21,085 bases of DNA from DATIXD01 sp035518875 (lineage in GTDB: Bacteria; Pseudomonadota; Gammaproteobacteria; Methylococcales; Methylococcaceae). The position numbers and the translations under genes are program-made. Position 1 is the first letter of the stretch, and every line of letters begins with the position of its first letter. The notes beneath the pieces are model-generated. The model saw nothing but the letters and a program-made list of their open reading frames with translations. It was not told where the DNA came from and ran no database searches. The stretch spans positions 1 to 21,085 of the forward strand of contig DATIXD010000315.1 of the NCBI GenBank assembly GCA_035518875.1, in the 5' to 3' direction. This document shows, in pieces, positions 8,349 to 16,180 of the stretch.

Positions 8349-9671
8349 ATGCTCAAACCCACAGTGAATTTTCGGGCCGAACCGGGCGGCTCGCTCCGCG
8401 GCGAGGCGCGCGTGCCCGGCGATAAGTCCATTTCCCACCGCTCGATCATGTTGGGCTCGATTGCCGAGGGCGTGTCGCATGTGACGGGGTTTCTGGATGC
8501 AGAAGATTGTCTGGCGACTATGAATGCCTTCCGGGCCATGGGCGTGAAAATCGTGGGTCCCGAAGAAGGTCGGGTAACCATTCACGGCGTCGGCCTTAAC
8601 GGTCTGAAGAAGGCCACGGCGCCGATTGATCTGGGCAATTCGGGCACCTCGATGCGGCTGTTGAGTGGGCTTTTGGCCGGGCAGCATTTCGATACCGTTC
8701 TGACCGGCGACAACTCTCTGACCCGCCGCCCCATGAAGCGCGTGACCGAACCCTTGAGGCGAATGGGCGCGCGGATCGAAACTTCGGAATCCGGTACCGC
8801 GCCCTTGAAGATCATGGGGGGGAACCGTCTGCAGGGTATTTGCTACGACATGCCGGTGGCCAGCGCCCAGGTCAAATCCTGCCTGCTCCTGGCTGGTCTT
8901 TATGCGGAAGGCAAGACTTGTGTCCGTGAACCGGCTCCAACCCGCGATCATACCGAACGCATGCTGGCCGGATTCGGTTATCCCATCAGTCGTGAGGGCG
9001 AGCGGATTTGCATTCACTCGGGCGGTATGCTGAAAGCCACGGATATCGATGTGCCCAGCGACATCTCCTCGGCGGCGTTTTTCATGGTGGGGGCGGCGAT
9101 TGCTCGGGACGCGGATGTGACCCTCCTGCATGTGGGCGTCAATCCGACGCGCACCGGCGTGATCGACATCCTGCGCCTCATGGGGGCGAACGTGGAGCTA
9201 AACAACGAGCGCGTCATCGGCGGTGAACCGGTCGCGGACGTACGCGTATGTTCCAGTGAGCTGCGCGGCATCGACATTCCTCCGCATCTGGTTCCCTTGG
9301 CCATCGACGAGTTTCCGGCGTTGTTCGTCGCCGCCGCCTGCGCGGCAGGCGAAACCCGACTGGGGGGCGCGGAAGAGCTGCGGGTCAAGGAGAGTGACCG
9401 CATCCAGGTGATGGCGGACGGTCTGGTCGCTTTGGGTATCGATGCCAACCCCACGCTTGACGGGATGGTTATCCGCGGCGGCCCGTTCTCCGGCGGGTCG
9501 GTAGATTCCCATGGCGATCATCGTATCGCCATGGCGTTTTCCATCGCGGCGTTGCGCGCCGGCGGACCGATTACGATCGGCGACTGCGAAAACGTCAACA
9601 CCTCTTTCCCGACCTTCCTGAAATTAGCCCAGGGGTTGGGGTTGAATATCGCCGTTCAAAGCGGTCGCTAA
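8349..9671 (+). CDS. aroA: 3-phosphoshikimate 1-carboxyvinyltransferase (EPSP synthase), class II-like
   Basis: It transfers enolpyruvyl from PEP to shikimate-3-phosphate, the sixth step to chorismate and the glyphosate target. The 440-aa product shows all four motifs used to define class II enzymes: GDKS (24-27), SAQVK (172-176), RDHTE (199-203) and NPTR (265-268). At the PEP site it has LGNSGTS (95-101), so Gly99 stands where the tolerant CP4 enzyme has alanine. KESDRIQVM and GDHRIAMAF are also present. The open frame extends back to 8265 inside tyrA, but ATG 8349 gives the expected N-terminus and lies just after the tyrA stop, so coupling is likely. Confidence 0.95.
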   Translation: MLKPTVNFRAEPGGSLRGEARVPGDKSISHRSIMLGSIAEGVSHVTGFLDAEDCLATMNAFRAMGVKIVGPEEGRVTIHGVGLNGLKKATAPIDLGNSGTSMRLLSGLLAGQHFDTVLTGDNSLTRRPMKRVTEPLRRMGARIETSESGTAPLKIMGGNRLQGICYDMPVASAQVKSCLLLAGLYAEGKTCVREPAPTRDHTERMLAGFGYPISREGERICIHSGGMLKATDIDVPSDISSAAFFMVGAAIARDADVTLLHVGVNPTRTGVIDILRLMGANVELNNERVIGGEPVADVRVCSSELRGIDIPPHLVPLAIDEFPALFVAAACAAGETRLGGAEELRVKESDRIQVMADGLVALGIDANPTLDGMVIRGGPFSGGSVDSHGDHRIAMAFSIAALRAGGPITIGDCENVNTSFPTFLKLAQGLGLNIAVQSGR

Positions 9672-9685
9672 GGTTAGGGGGGGCG

Positions 9686-10354
9686 ATGACCAGCGCAAAG
9701 ATCCCTGTGCTCACCTTGGATGGACCGAGTGGCGCCGGCAAGGGTACGGTCAGTCGGGCCATCGCCAGACGGTTGGGCTGGCATTATCTGGATAGCGGCG
9801 CGATTTATCGTTCGCTAGCTGTGGCCGTTATCGAACAAGGCGTTTCCCCGGGCGATGTCGAACAAATCGTTAGGATCGCTCAGGCGATGAATCTCGGCTT
9901 CCAGTCGGATGAGACGCCTCGGGTTCTCATGGAAGGACGTGATATTACCGACCGGATTCAAACCGAAACCTGCGGTAACACCGCGTCGAAAATTGCGGCC
10001 TTGGGTCCCGTACGTCAAGCGCTTTTGCAGAAGCAGCGTGCGTTTCGCCAGCTGCCCGGTTTGGTCGCCGATGGGCGGGATATGGGCACGGTGGTTTTTC
10101 CCGACGCCCAATACAAGGTTTTCCTGACCGCGAGCGCCGAAGAGCGCGCGGTGCGACGTTATAAGCAGTTGAAAGAGAAGGGGATCAATGTTAGCCTAGG
10201 CGACTTGACAAAAGAGATCGAGGAAAGGGATCGGCGCGATCGGGAGCGCAGTGAAGCGCCTTTGAAAATGGCTGAAGGTGCGGTAGTGGTGGATTCATCC
10301 AACCTGACGATCGAAGAAGTCATCGCGCGGTGCCTGGAACTAATTGGCGCCTGA
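9686..10354 (+). CDS. cmk: cytidylate kinase
   Basis: Cmk phosphorylates CMP and dCMP with ATP in the cytosol. The 222-aa product has the P-loop GPSGAGKGT at 13-21, YLDSGAIYRSLA for nucleoside binding, VADGRDMGTVVFPDA, and the lid region with RYKQLKEKGINVS and ERDRRDRERSEAPL. The length is that of the short bacterial form. A run of Gs (GGGGGGG) just upstream of ATG 9686 serves as ribosome binding site. It lies 14 nt after aroA. The pair aroA-cmk-rpsA is conserved widely in proteobacteria. Confidence 0.96.
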   Translation: MTSAKIPVLTLDGPSGAGKGTVSRAIARRLGWHYLDSGAIYRSLAVAVIEQGVSPGDVEQIVRIAQAMNLGFQSDETPRVLMEGRDITDRIQTETCGNTASKIAALGPVRQALLQKQRAFRQLPGLVADGRDMGTVVFPDAQYKVFLTASAEERAVRRYKQLKEKGINVSLGDLTKEIEERDRRDRERSEAPLKMAEGAVVVDSSNLTIEEVIARCLELIGA

Positions 10355-10473
10355 GATTCTAGCCACTGTTTTGTCTCGAAGGGGCCGGCCAAACCGTCGG
10401 CGGTATGTTCAACTTAACCTAACTCCCGGCCCGATGGTTCTCGTCCGGTCTGGAGTACCAAAGAAGATAGTTT
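10355..10473 (+). promoter_or_regulatory. rpsA leader region
   Basis: This 119-nt gap precedes rpsA. No clear -35/-10 pair and no strong ribosome binding site are visible (AAAGAAG only). In E. coli the rpsA leader is also poor in Shine-Dalgarno sequence and folds into hairpins that mediate S1 autoregulation; a similar role here is inference from position. Confidence 0.3.
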
Positions 10474-12135
10474 ATGAGCGAAAGCTTCGCAGATTTGTTT
10501 GAAGAGAGCCTGGCCAAGGCTGAGATGCGTCCCGGCAGCCTCCTGTACGGCACAGTAGTGGATATTGGCCAAGATGTGGTCGTCGTCAATGCGGGCCTGA
10601 AATCGGAAGGCGTCATTCCCAAGTGGCAGTTCCTGAACGCCGATGGCGAGCTCGAAGTGCAGGTTGGCGACCAGGTCGAAGTCACGCTTGATATGCTGGA
10701 AGACGGCATGGGGGCAACCCTGCTCAACCGCGACAAGGCGAAAAGGCAAAAAGCCTGGGAAGACCTGGAAAAGGCTCACGCGAATAGTGAAACCGTGGTC
10801 GGACGCATCACTGGTAAGGTACGTGGCGGCTTGACCGTGGCGATTGGTGCGTTGCGCGCATTTTTGCCGGGCTCGCTGGTGGACGTTCGCCCGGTACGTG
10901 ACACTTCCTTCTTGGAAGGGCGTGATCTCGAATTCAAGGTGATCAAGATCGATCAGAAACGCAACAACGTCGTTCTCTCCCGCCGTGCGGTGGTCGAATC
11001 GGAATTCAGCGCCGAGAAAGCAGCCCTGCTGGAAAGCTTGCAAGAGGGCGCCGTGGTTACCGGGGTCGTCAAGAATCTCACGGATTATGGCGCGTTCATC
11101 GATCTAGGCGGTATCGACGGTCTGCTGCACATCACCGATATGGCTTGGAAGCGCGTTCGCCATCCGTCCGAGGCCGTTCAGATCGGTCAGGAAATCAAAG
11201 TCAAGGTGCTCAAGTACGATCAGGAAAAGAATCGCGTCTCATTGGGCTTGAAGCAATTGGGCGAAGACCCTTGGATGAACATCGCAAGACGCTATCCAGC
11301 CGGTACCCGACTGTTCGGCAAGGTGAGCAACCTGACCGATTACGGCTGTTTCGTCGAACTGGAAGAGGGCGTCGAAGGTCTCGTGCACGTATCTGAGATG
11401 GATTGGACCAACAAGAACGTGAACCCGAGCAAAGTCGTCCAATTGGGCGACGAAGTCGAAGTCATGGTGCTGGACATCGACGAGGACCGCCGCCGTATTT
11501 CCTTAGGCATGAAACAGTGCAAGCAGAACCCTTGGGAAGAGTTTGCTGCGATCCACAAGAAAGGCGACAAGATCAAGGGCAATATCAAGTCGATCACCGA
11601 TTTCGGTATTTTCATCGGCCTGGATGGCAACATCGATGGCCTGGTTCATCTTTCCGACATCTCTTGGTCGACGACAGGCGAGGAAGCCATCCGGAATTAT
11701 AAGAAAGGCGACGAGGTGGAAACCGTCATTCTAGCGATCGATCCGGAGCGTGAACGCATCTCGTTGGGCGTCAAGCAACTCGAGCAGGATCCCTTCCAGA
11801 ACTATCTGGCAGCCCACGAGAAGGGCGCGATCGTTACCGGTGTGGTCAAAGAAGTGGACGCCAAGGGTGCGGTTATCACGCTGGCGGATAGCGTAGAGGG
11901 CTACCTTCGTGCCTCCGAAATCCAGCGCGATCGGCTGGAAGACGCGCGTACCCAGCTGAGCGTAGGGGATCAGATCGAGGCCAAGTTCATTGGCGTCGAC
12001 AAAAAAACCAAAACCATCACGCTGTCCATCAAAGCCAAGGATCAGGAGGAAGAGAGCGCCGCGATCAAGGATTACACGCAGCAGACCAGTACGCCCACGC
12101 TGGGGGACCTGTTCAAGGAACAGATGGAGAAGTAA
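10474..12135 (+). CDS. rpsA: 30S ribosomal protein S1
   Basis: S1 binds mRNA leaders and helps initiation on the 30S subunit. The 553-aa product (E. coli 557) opens with MSESFADLFEESL and contains six S1 OB-fold repeats at roughly 18-85, 105-170, 188-256, 273-343, 360-430 and 447-515. Repeats 3-5 show the typical NLTDYGAFIDLGGIDGLLH pattern. Repeats 1 and 2 are divergent, as in other gammaproteobacterial S1, where they anchor the protein to the ribosome. Repeat boundaries end with VSLGLKQL / ISLGMKQC / ISLGVKQL. A strong intrinsic terminator follows the stop. Confidence 0.98.
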   Translation: MSESFADLFEESLAKAEMRPGSLLYGTVVDIGQDVVVVNAGLKSEGVIPKWQFLNADGELEVQVGDQVEVTLDMLEDGMGATLLNRDKAKRQKAWEDLEKAHANSETVVGRITGKVRGGLTVAIGALRAFLPGSLVDVRPVRDTSFLEGRDLEFKVIKIDQKRNNVVLSRRAVVESEFSAEKAALLESLQEGAVVTGVVKNLTDYGAFIDLGGIDGLLHITDMAWKRVRHPSEAVQIGQEIKVKVLKYDQEKNRVSLGLKQLGEDPWMNIARRYPAGTRLFGKVSNLTDYGCFVELEEGVEGLVHVSEMDWTNKNVNPSKVVQLGDEVEVMVLDIDEDRRRISLGMKQCKQNPWEEFAAIHKKGDKIKGNIKSITDFGIFIGLDGNIDGLVHLSDISWSTTGEEAIRNYKKGDEVETVILAIDPERERISLGVKQLEQDPFQNYLAAHEKGAIVTGVVKEVDAKGAVITLADSVEGYLRASEIQRDRLEDARTQLSVGDQIEAKFIGVDKKTKTITLSIKAKDQEEESAAIKDYTQQTSTPTLGDLFKEQMEK

Positions 12136-12154
12136 ATCGTTAAGTCGTTCAAGC

Positions 12155-12184
12155 GAGGGGGCATTCATATGCCCCTTCATTTTG
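12155..12184 (+). terminator. intrinsic terminator after rpsA
   Basis: GAGGGGGCAT (12155-12164) pairs with ATGCCCCTTC (12169-12178) as a 10-bp stem (one G-U) around the loop TCAT, 19 nt after the rpsA stop, followed by ATTTTG. This is a good rho-independent terminator. It probably separates most rpsA transcripts from ihfB, so ihfB would need read-through or an own promoter, which I could not identify. Confidence 0.8.
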
Positions 12185-12195
12185 TGGAAACGAAG

Positions 12196-12507
12196 GTGAC
12201 TAAGTCAGAACTAATCGATATTCTGGCCGGAAAGCACGGCCATCTGGGTTACAGCGACGTGGAATTGGCGGTGAAATCCATCATTGAACACATGAGTCGG
12301 GCGCTGTCAATTGGCGAACGCATCGAGATTCGGGGTTTCGGCAGTTTCTCATTGCATTTCCGTCCGCCTAGAGTGGGGCGTAATCCGAAAACGGGGGACT
12401 CGGTGGCATTGACGTCGAAGTATGTCCCCCATTTCAAACCCGGCAAGGAACTTCGAGATCGGGTGAATGCGCGCGCAAAAGAATCCCTCCTCGAGTCAAG
12501 CCAATAA
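12196..12507 (+). CDS. ihfB: integration host factor subunit beta
   Basis: IHF-beta pairs with IHF-alpha to bind and sharply bend DNA in the minor groove. The product is 103 aa, beginning (M/V)TKSELIDILAGKHGHLGYSD as E. coli IhfB does. It has RIEIRGFGSFSLHFRPPRVG and GRNPKTGDSV, including the proline-bearing arm tip, then YVPHFKPGKELRDRVN. I chose GTG 12196 because it matches the family start and ATG 12169, nine codons earlier, lies inside the rpsA terminator stem. The C-terminus is about ten residues longer than in E. coli. Confidence 0.95.
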   Translation: MTKSELIDILAGKHGHLGYSDVELAVKSIIEHMSRALSIGERIEIRGFGSFSLHFRPPRVGRNPKTGDSVALTSKYVPHFKPGKELRDRVNARAKESLLESSQ

Positions 12508-12543
12508 ATTTCCGGCTATCTTCCTGGTCTTGCGAGTAACGCC

Positions 12544-12834
12544 ATGAAATTTGTTTACGGCTTCTTTTTCTTGGTGATCTTTATCATTGCGCTCTTGTTT
12601 TCTTACAAGAACATGAAGCCGGTTGAAATCAATCTTTTCTGGGGCGTTGTTCATATGCCTTTGGCGCTGGCCTTGACCCTGGAACTTCTGGCCGGTGTCG
12701 TGCTCGGTGTTGCGATGCGATTCGCCTATGTTTTCCGGTTGAAGGGCGAATATGGCAAACTGCAGGCAAGATTAGAGGCGGCCGAATTGGAAATTCAAAC
12801 CCTGCGCGCCGTCGTCGCTGACAAAGCCGATTGA
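12544..12834 (+). CDS. lapA: LapA-domain inner membrane protein
   Basis: A 96-aa protein of the LapA family (DUF1049, YciS in E. coli). Two membrane segments are visible at about 3-21 (very Phe/Ile rich) and 38-64, followed by a charged, coiled-coil-like tail (GEYGKLQARLEAAELEIQTL). LapA works with LapB in control of lipopolysaccharide synthesis, through LpxC turnover, at the inner membrane. It sits directly upstream of lapB with overlapping stop and start (TGATG), as in E. coli. Confidence 0.92.
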   Translation: MKFVYGFFFLVIFIIALLFSYKNMKPVEINLFWGVVHMPLALALTLELLAGVVLGVAMRFAYVFRLKGEYGKLQARLEAAELEIQTLRAVVADKAD

Positions 12835-14000
12835 TGCAAGAGTGGGTGGCGCTGTTTCTATTGCCGATTGCAGCGGCATCCGGATGGTACGCCGCCAAGC
12901 AGCATTACACGAAAAAGTATCTCATCAATCATACCCACTCGCTTCGTCAGGCCTATGTTCGGGGCTTGAACTATCTCCTCAACGAGAAGACCGATAAGGC
13001 GATCGACGCTTTCGCCACGCTTCTCGTCAGCGACGTCGAAACGATCGAAACGCATATTGCCCTTGGCAACTTGTTCCGGCGGCGCGGCGAGATCGAGAAA
13101 GCCATCGAGATTCACGAGAAGCTGATTGTTCAGGGCAATCTGAGCGAGGCACAGCGTGCCAACGCCCATTTCGAGTTGGGGATGGATTATCTGCGCTCTG
13201 GTCTATTTGACCGCGCGGAAAGTATCCTCACGAATCTGGTCGACCATCCGATCTATGGCAAATCCGCATTGCAGCAACTGCTGCAAATCTACCAGCAGGA
13301 AAGAGATTGGCGGAAAGCGATGGAATGCACGCGGAGGTTGAGGCTGATGAATAAGGTGCCGCGAGGCGAAACAGCAGCCCAGTTTCTCTGCGAATTGGCC
13401 GAGGAAGCGTTTGCAGAAGACCGCGATCTCGATGTCTTGAGATACTTGGAAGAGGCGCTCCGAGAAGATCCCAAATGCGTCCGGGCTTCCTTATCCAGCG
13501 CACGGATGCAAATGCGATCGGGGCGCTTCGACCTTGCCGTGCAAGCCTTGCAAAACATCGAGCTGCAAGATCCCGCTTATATCCCTGAGATATTGGCGCC
13601 GTTACGGATATGTTACCAACGCTGGAACCGGTCTGCCGGGGAGTTGATTGCCTATCTGTCTCATTTGTATGAGGCTTTTGGTTGCGACGATGTCGCAGTT
13701 TGCCTGGCTGAACGGCTCAGAGCCGAAAAAGGCATACCGGAGGCTGCCGATTACTTGCGGCGGGTTTCAGAGGCCAAGCCTTCCTTGAAGGTTCTAAGCG
13801 CGCTCATCGACGTGTTGCTGTGTATGGACGGGGGAGGGGACACACAGCGAAAAGACGCTCTGAGCGGACTGAGCAGCTCGTTTGGGCGCATGTTGTCAGA
13901 AAAGCCGCGTTACCGCTGCGCTCAGTGCGGATTCAGCGGTGCCGAACTGCACTGGCGTTGCCCGTCCTGTCGGCATTGGGAATCCACCAAGCCGATTTGA
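12834..14000 (+). CDS. lapB: lipopolysaccharide assembly protein B
   Basis: LapB (YciM) is an inner-membrane-anchored TPR protein that promotes FtsH-dependent degradation of LpxC and coordinates LPS assembly. The 388-aa product has one N-terminal membrane anchor (about 5-20, VALFLLPIAAASGWYAA). A long array of TPR-like helices follows, and a C-terminal rubredoxin-type metal knuckle has Cys362-x2-Cys365 and Cys376-x2-Cys379 (CAQCGFSG...CPSC). ATG 12834 overlaps the lapA stop by one base. A TTG one codon earlier is less likely. The gene ends the + strand block and converges on tRNA-Leu. Confidence 0.95.
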   Translation: MQEWVALFLLPIAAASGWYAAKQHYTKKYLINHTHSLRQAYVRGLNYLLNEKTDKAIDAFATLLVSDVETIETHIALGNLFRRRGEIEKAIEIHEKLIVQGNLSEAQRANAHFELGMDYLRSGLFDRAESILTNLVDHPIYGKSALQQLLQIYQQERDWRKAMECTRRLRLMNKVPRGETAAQFLCELAEEAFAEDRDLDVLRYLEEALREDPKCVRASLSSARMQMRSGRFDLAVQALQNIELQDPAYIPEILAPLRICYQRWNRSAGELIAYLSHLYEAFGCDDVAVCLAERLRAEKGIPEAADYLRRVSEAKPSLKVLSALIDVLLCMDGGGDTQRKDALSGLSSSFGRMLSEKPRYRCAQCGFSGAELHWRCPSCRHWESTKPI

Positions 14001-14066
14001 GCAGCCACCTCGGCCAAAATCCGACAAGACTCGGCGGGTCCGCTTGCCGGCAAGGCTAAATTTCAT

Positions 14067-14154
14067 TGGTGCCTCGGGCCGGAGTCGAACCGGCACGCCG
14101 GGTAAGGGCGTGGGATTTTAAGTCCCATGTGTCTACCAATTTCACCACCGAGGC
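14067..14154 (-). tRNA. tRNA-Leu (anticodon UAA)
   Basis: On the - strand the sequence folds into a class II tRNA. The acceptor stem is GCCTCGG / CCGAGGC, the D-arm GGTGAAATTGGTAGAC, the anticodon stem TGGGA/TCCCA with loop CTTAAAA (anticodon TAA, + strand 14118-14120), a long variable arm and T-arm GGTTCGACTCC. CCA is encoded (14067-14069). It decodes UUA and is the last gene of the leftward cluster. Confidence 0.96.
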
Positions 14155-14198
14155 TTGGTTTTTGATGGTTGATCGGACGCTGCCTGATTCGGTTGATG

Positions 14199-14843
14199 CT
14201 AAGGAGCGTCATCGATCAGCTTGTATTTGATTGATAGCCGCGTCAGCTCCACGTCGTTTTTCACCCCGAGCTTTTCATAGACCCTGTAACGGTATGTGTT
14301 CACGGTCTTAGGGCTGATTCGCAGCATTTCCCCCATTTTCTGGATCGATTGCCCTTGCAACGTCATCATCACAACTTGAAGCTCTCGCTGGGAGAGTTGA
14401 TCGAATGGCGATACGTTGCTGCCGCCGGGCAAGCCGGATAGGGCTATCTCATTGGCCACATCGGTACTTAAATACCGCCTTCCGTTAAAGACCGTCCAAA
14501 CCGCGTTGATGAGTTCGCTCGCAGGACAATTCTTGGAAATGTAACCATGCGCGCCGACGCTCAGCAACTGCTGGGGAAAGGGGCCGTCGGCGTAGACGGT
14601 TAATGCGATGATTTTGACTTCGGGATGCTTCTGGTTGATTTTCCGACTGGCTTCGATGCCGCCGATTCCCGGCATATTGATGTCCATCAACACGACATCG
14701 GGCTTGAGTGCGTTCACCTTTTCAATGGCTTCCTCGCCCGAACAGGCCACTCCTACGACGTTGATTCCGTTGCTTTGTTCCAGTAGATGTTCTATGCCCG
14801 TGCGGACGAGGACGTGATCATCGACCAATAGAACATTGATCAT
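14199..14843 (-). CDS. uvrY: UvrY/GacA-type LuxR-family response regulator
   Basis: The 214-aa protein begins MINVLLVDDHVLVRTGIEHL, nearly as E. coli UvrY. The receiver domain (about 1-120) has the acidic pocket DD at 8-9, phosphorylation site Asp54 (VVLMDINMPG), Thr in ALTVYAD and conserved Lys in GYISKN. A LuxR/NarL helix-turn-helix lies at about 148-205 (LSQRELQVVMM...SPKTVNTYRYRVYEKLG). In gammaproteobacteria this regulator is phosphorylated by BarA/GacS and activates small RNAs that titrate CsrA/RsmA. The open frame continues upstream to 14912, but that extension is a translation of tRNA-Ser, so ATG 14843 is the start. The start lies 29 nt after the tRNA-Ser 3' end, so both are probably on one transcript. 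No uvrC follows, unlike in E. coli. Confidence 0.93.
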   Translation of the reverse strand: MINVLLVDDHVLVRTGIEHLLEQSNGINVVGVACSGEEAIEKVNALKPDVVLMDINMPGIGGIEASRKINQKHPEVKIIALTVYADGPFPQQLLSVGAHGYISKNCPASELINAVWTVFNGRRYLSTDVANEIALSGLPGGSNVSPFDQLSQRELQVVMMTLQGQSIQKMGEMLRISPKTVNTYRYRVYEKLGVKNDVELTRLSIKYKLIDDAP

Positions 14844-14872
14844 AAGGCAGTGGGCTCGATTATCTGAGTGGT

Positions 14873-14962
14873 TGGCGGAGAGGGTGGGATTCGAACCCAC
14901 GGAGGGTTTCACCCCTCAACGGTTTTCAAGACCGCCGCTTTCGACCGCTCAGCCACCTCTCC
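14873..14962 (-). tRNA. tRNA-Ser (anticodon UGA)
   Basis: On the - strand a 90-nt class II tRNA is seen. The acceptor stem is GGAGAGG/CCTCTCC, the D-arm GTGGCTGAGCGGTCGAAAG, the anticodon loop CTTGAAA (anticodon TGA, + strand 14936-14938), a long variable arm, T-arm GGGTTCGAATCCC and encoded GCCA. It decodes UCA. It sits between dnaQ and the response regulator. Confidence 0.96.
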
Positions 14963-15009
14963 TAACGTTGTAGGATAGGATAGCCGATTAGCCGAAGCTC
15001 TTCCAGGGC

Positions 15010-15720
15010 TTATTGTCGCCAGAGACAGCGTCCGCCGCTGGCTTTGTCGATTGCAGCCAGTTTTTTTTCATGCGCCCTGATGTCGGCTTCGTCGCAGAGG
15101 AAGACCTGCAACCGAGGACGGTCGCGGCGAGGCTTTGGGGCGCTTGTCCTTTCTTGAGGGAGATTGTCGGCGTCGTTTTTTTCCGATTCCAACAGGAGGA
15201 CGGATTGGCCGCCGGTCATGGCCAGATAGACTTCGGCAAGAATCTCTGCGTCCAGCAGCGCGCCGTGCAGTTCGCGGCGGCTGTTATCGACGTTGTATCG
15301 CTTGCACAGCGCGTCCAGGCTGTTGCGTTGGCCTGGGTGTTTTTTCTTGGCCAGGGCCAGAGTGTCCAGAACCGCGCAATAATCGGCGATTTGACGCCGA
15401 CTGTCCAAGAAGCGTAGTTCGGCATCGAGGAAGCCCACGTCGAATGGGGCGTTGTGAATGATCAATTCCACGCCTTCGACGTAGGCGAGAAAGTCTTCGG
15501 CTATATCCGCGAAGCGGGGTTTGTCGGCCAGAAACCGGTTATCCAGTCCATGCACGTCCACTGCACCCTGATCGATTTCGCGTTCCGGGTTGATGTAGAC
15601 ATGAAATCGGTTGCCGGTGATTTTCCGGTTGAGGAGTTCCACGCAACCGATTTCGATGATTCTATGGCCGTCTTCCGGAGATAGTCCGGTCGTTTCCGTG
15701 TCAAGAACGATTTGCCGCAT
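15010..15720 (-). CDS. dnaQ: DNA polymerase III subunit epsilon (3'-5' proofreading exonuclease)
   Basis: DnaQ is the proofreading exonuclease of the replicase core. The 236-aa protein (E. coli 243) begins MRQIVLDTETTG with metal ligands Asp7 and Glu9 (Exo I). Exo II is HNAPFDVGFLD with Asp94, and Exo III is HGALLDAE with His152 and Asp157. The variable linker leads to a C-terminal segment ending KASGGRCLWRQ, the part that binds polymerase alpha. ATG 15720 matches the family start; a TTG four codons earlier, overlapping rnhA, is the alternative. It lies 4 nt after rnhA, a neighbour pair that is divergent in E. coli but co-directional here. Confidence 0.96.
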   Translation of the reverse strand: MRQIVLDTETTGLSPEDGHRIIEIGCVELLNRKITGNRFHVYINPEREIDQGAVDVHGLDNRFLADKPRFADIAEDFLAYVEGVELIIHNAPFDVGFLDAELRFLDSRRQIADYCAVLDTLALAKKKHPGQRNSLDALCKRYNVDNSRRELHGALLDAEILAEVYLAMTGGQSVLLLESEKNDADNLPQERTSAPKPRRDRPRLQVFLCDEADIRAHEKKLAAIDKASGGRCLWRQ

Positions 15721-15724
15721 GGAA

Positions 15725-16180
15725 TTATTCAACCTTGGAGAGCAGGAGCAGTTGATCTATGCCTTGATTGGCCAGACGGTCGGCGCGCTCGTTGTCCGGA
15801 TGACCGGAATGGCCTTTCACCCATTGCCATTCGACCCGGTGTTTCTCCTTGGCGAGCGCCAGCCGTTGCCACAAATCGGCGTTCTTGACCGGGGTTTTCG
15901 AGGCAGTTTTCCACCCTCTTCGGATCCAGTTGGGTAGCCACTCGGAAATGCCTTTCGACACGTAGATCGAGTCGGTGACCACGCAAACCACGCTCGGTCT
16001 CTTTAAGGTTTCCAGAGCATGAATTGCCGCCATCAGTTCCATGCGGTTGTTGGTCGTTTCCGCTTCGCCGCCGCAGATTTCCTTTTCTTTACCTTTATAT
16101 CGTAGCAATACGCCCCAGCCTCCGGGGCCGGGATTCCCGCGGCAAGCGCCGTCGGTATAGGCATAGACCTTGTCTTCCAT
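15725..16180 (-). CDS. rnhA: ribonuclease HI
   Basis: RNase HI cleaves the RNA strand of RNA-DNA hybrids. The 151-aa product (E. coli 155) shares E. coli numbering: catalytic Asp10 (AYTDGACRGNPGPGGWG), Glu48 (NNRMELMAA), Asp70 (VVTDSIYV) and Asp134 (NERADRLAN), plus His124 (KGHSGHPDNE). The frame is open eleven codons further upstream, but ATG 16180 (MEDKVYAYTDG) fits the family. The first 86 nt overlap the 3' end of the methyltransferase frame on the same strand. Confidence 0.97.
   Translation of the reverse strand: MEDKVYAYTDGACRGNPGPGGWGVLLRYKGKEKEICGGEAETTNNRMELMAAIHALETLKRPSVVCVVTDSIYVSKGISEWLPNWIRRGWKTASKTPVKNADLWQRLALAKEKHRVEWQWVKGHSGHPDNERADRLANQGIDQLLLLSKVE

Noticed and set aside
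14042..14056. Palindrome CTTGCCGGCAAG after lapB as a terminator
   Set aside because: The stem is only about four pairs if a loop is allowed, and no T-run follows on either strand.
14844..14912. 23-codon N-terminal extension of the response regulator frame
   Set aside because: The extension (KPSVGSNPTLSA) is a translation of the tRNA-Ser 3' half and its trailer; ATG 14843 matches the family start.
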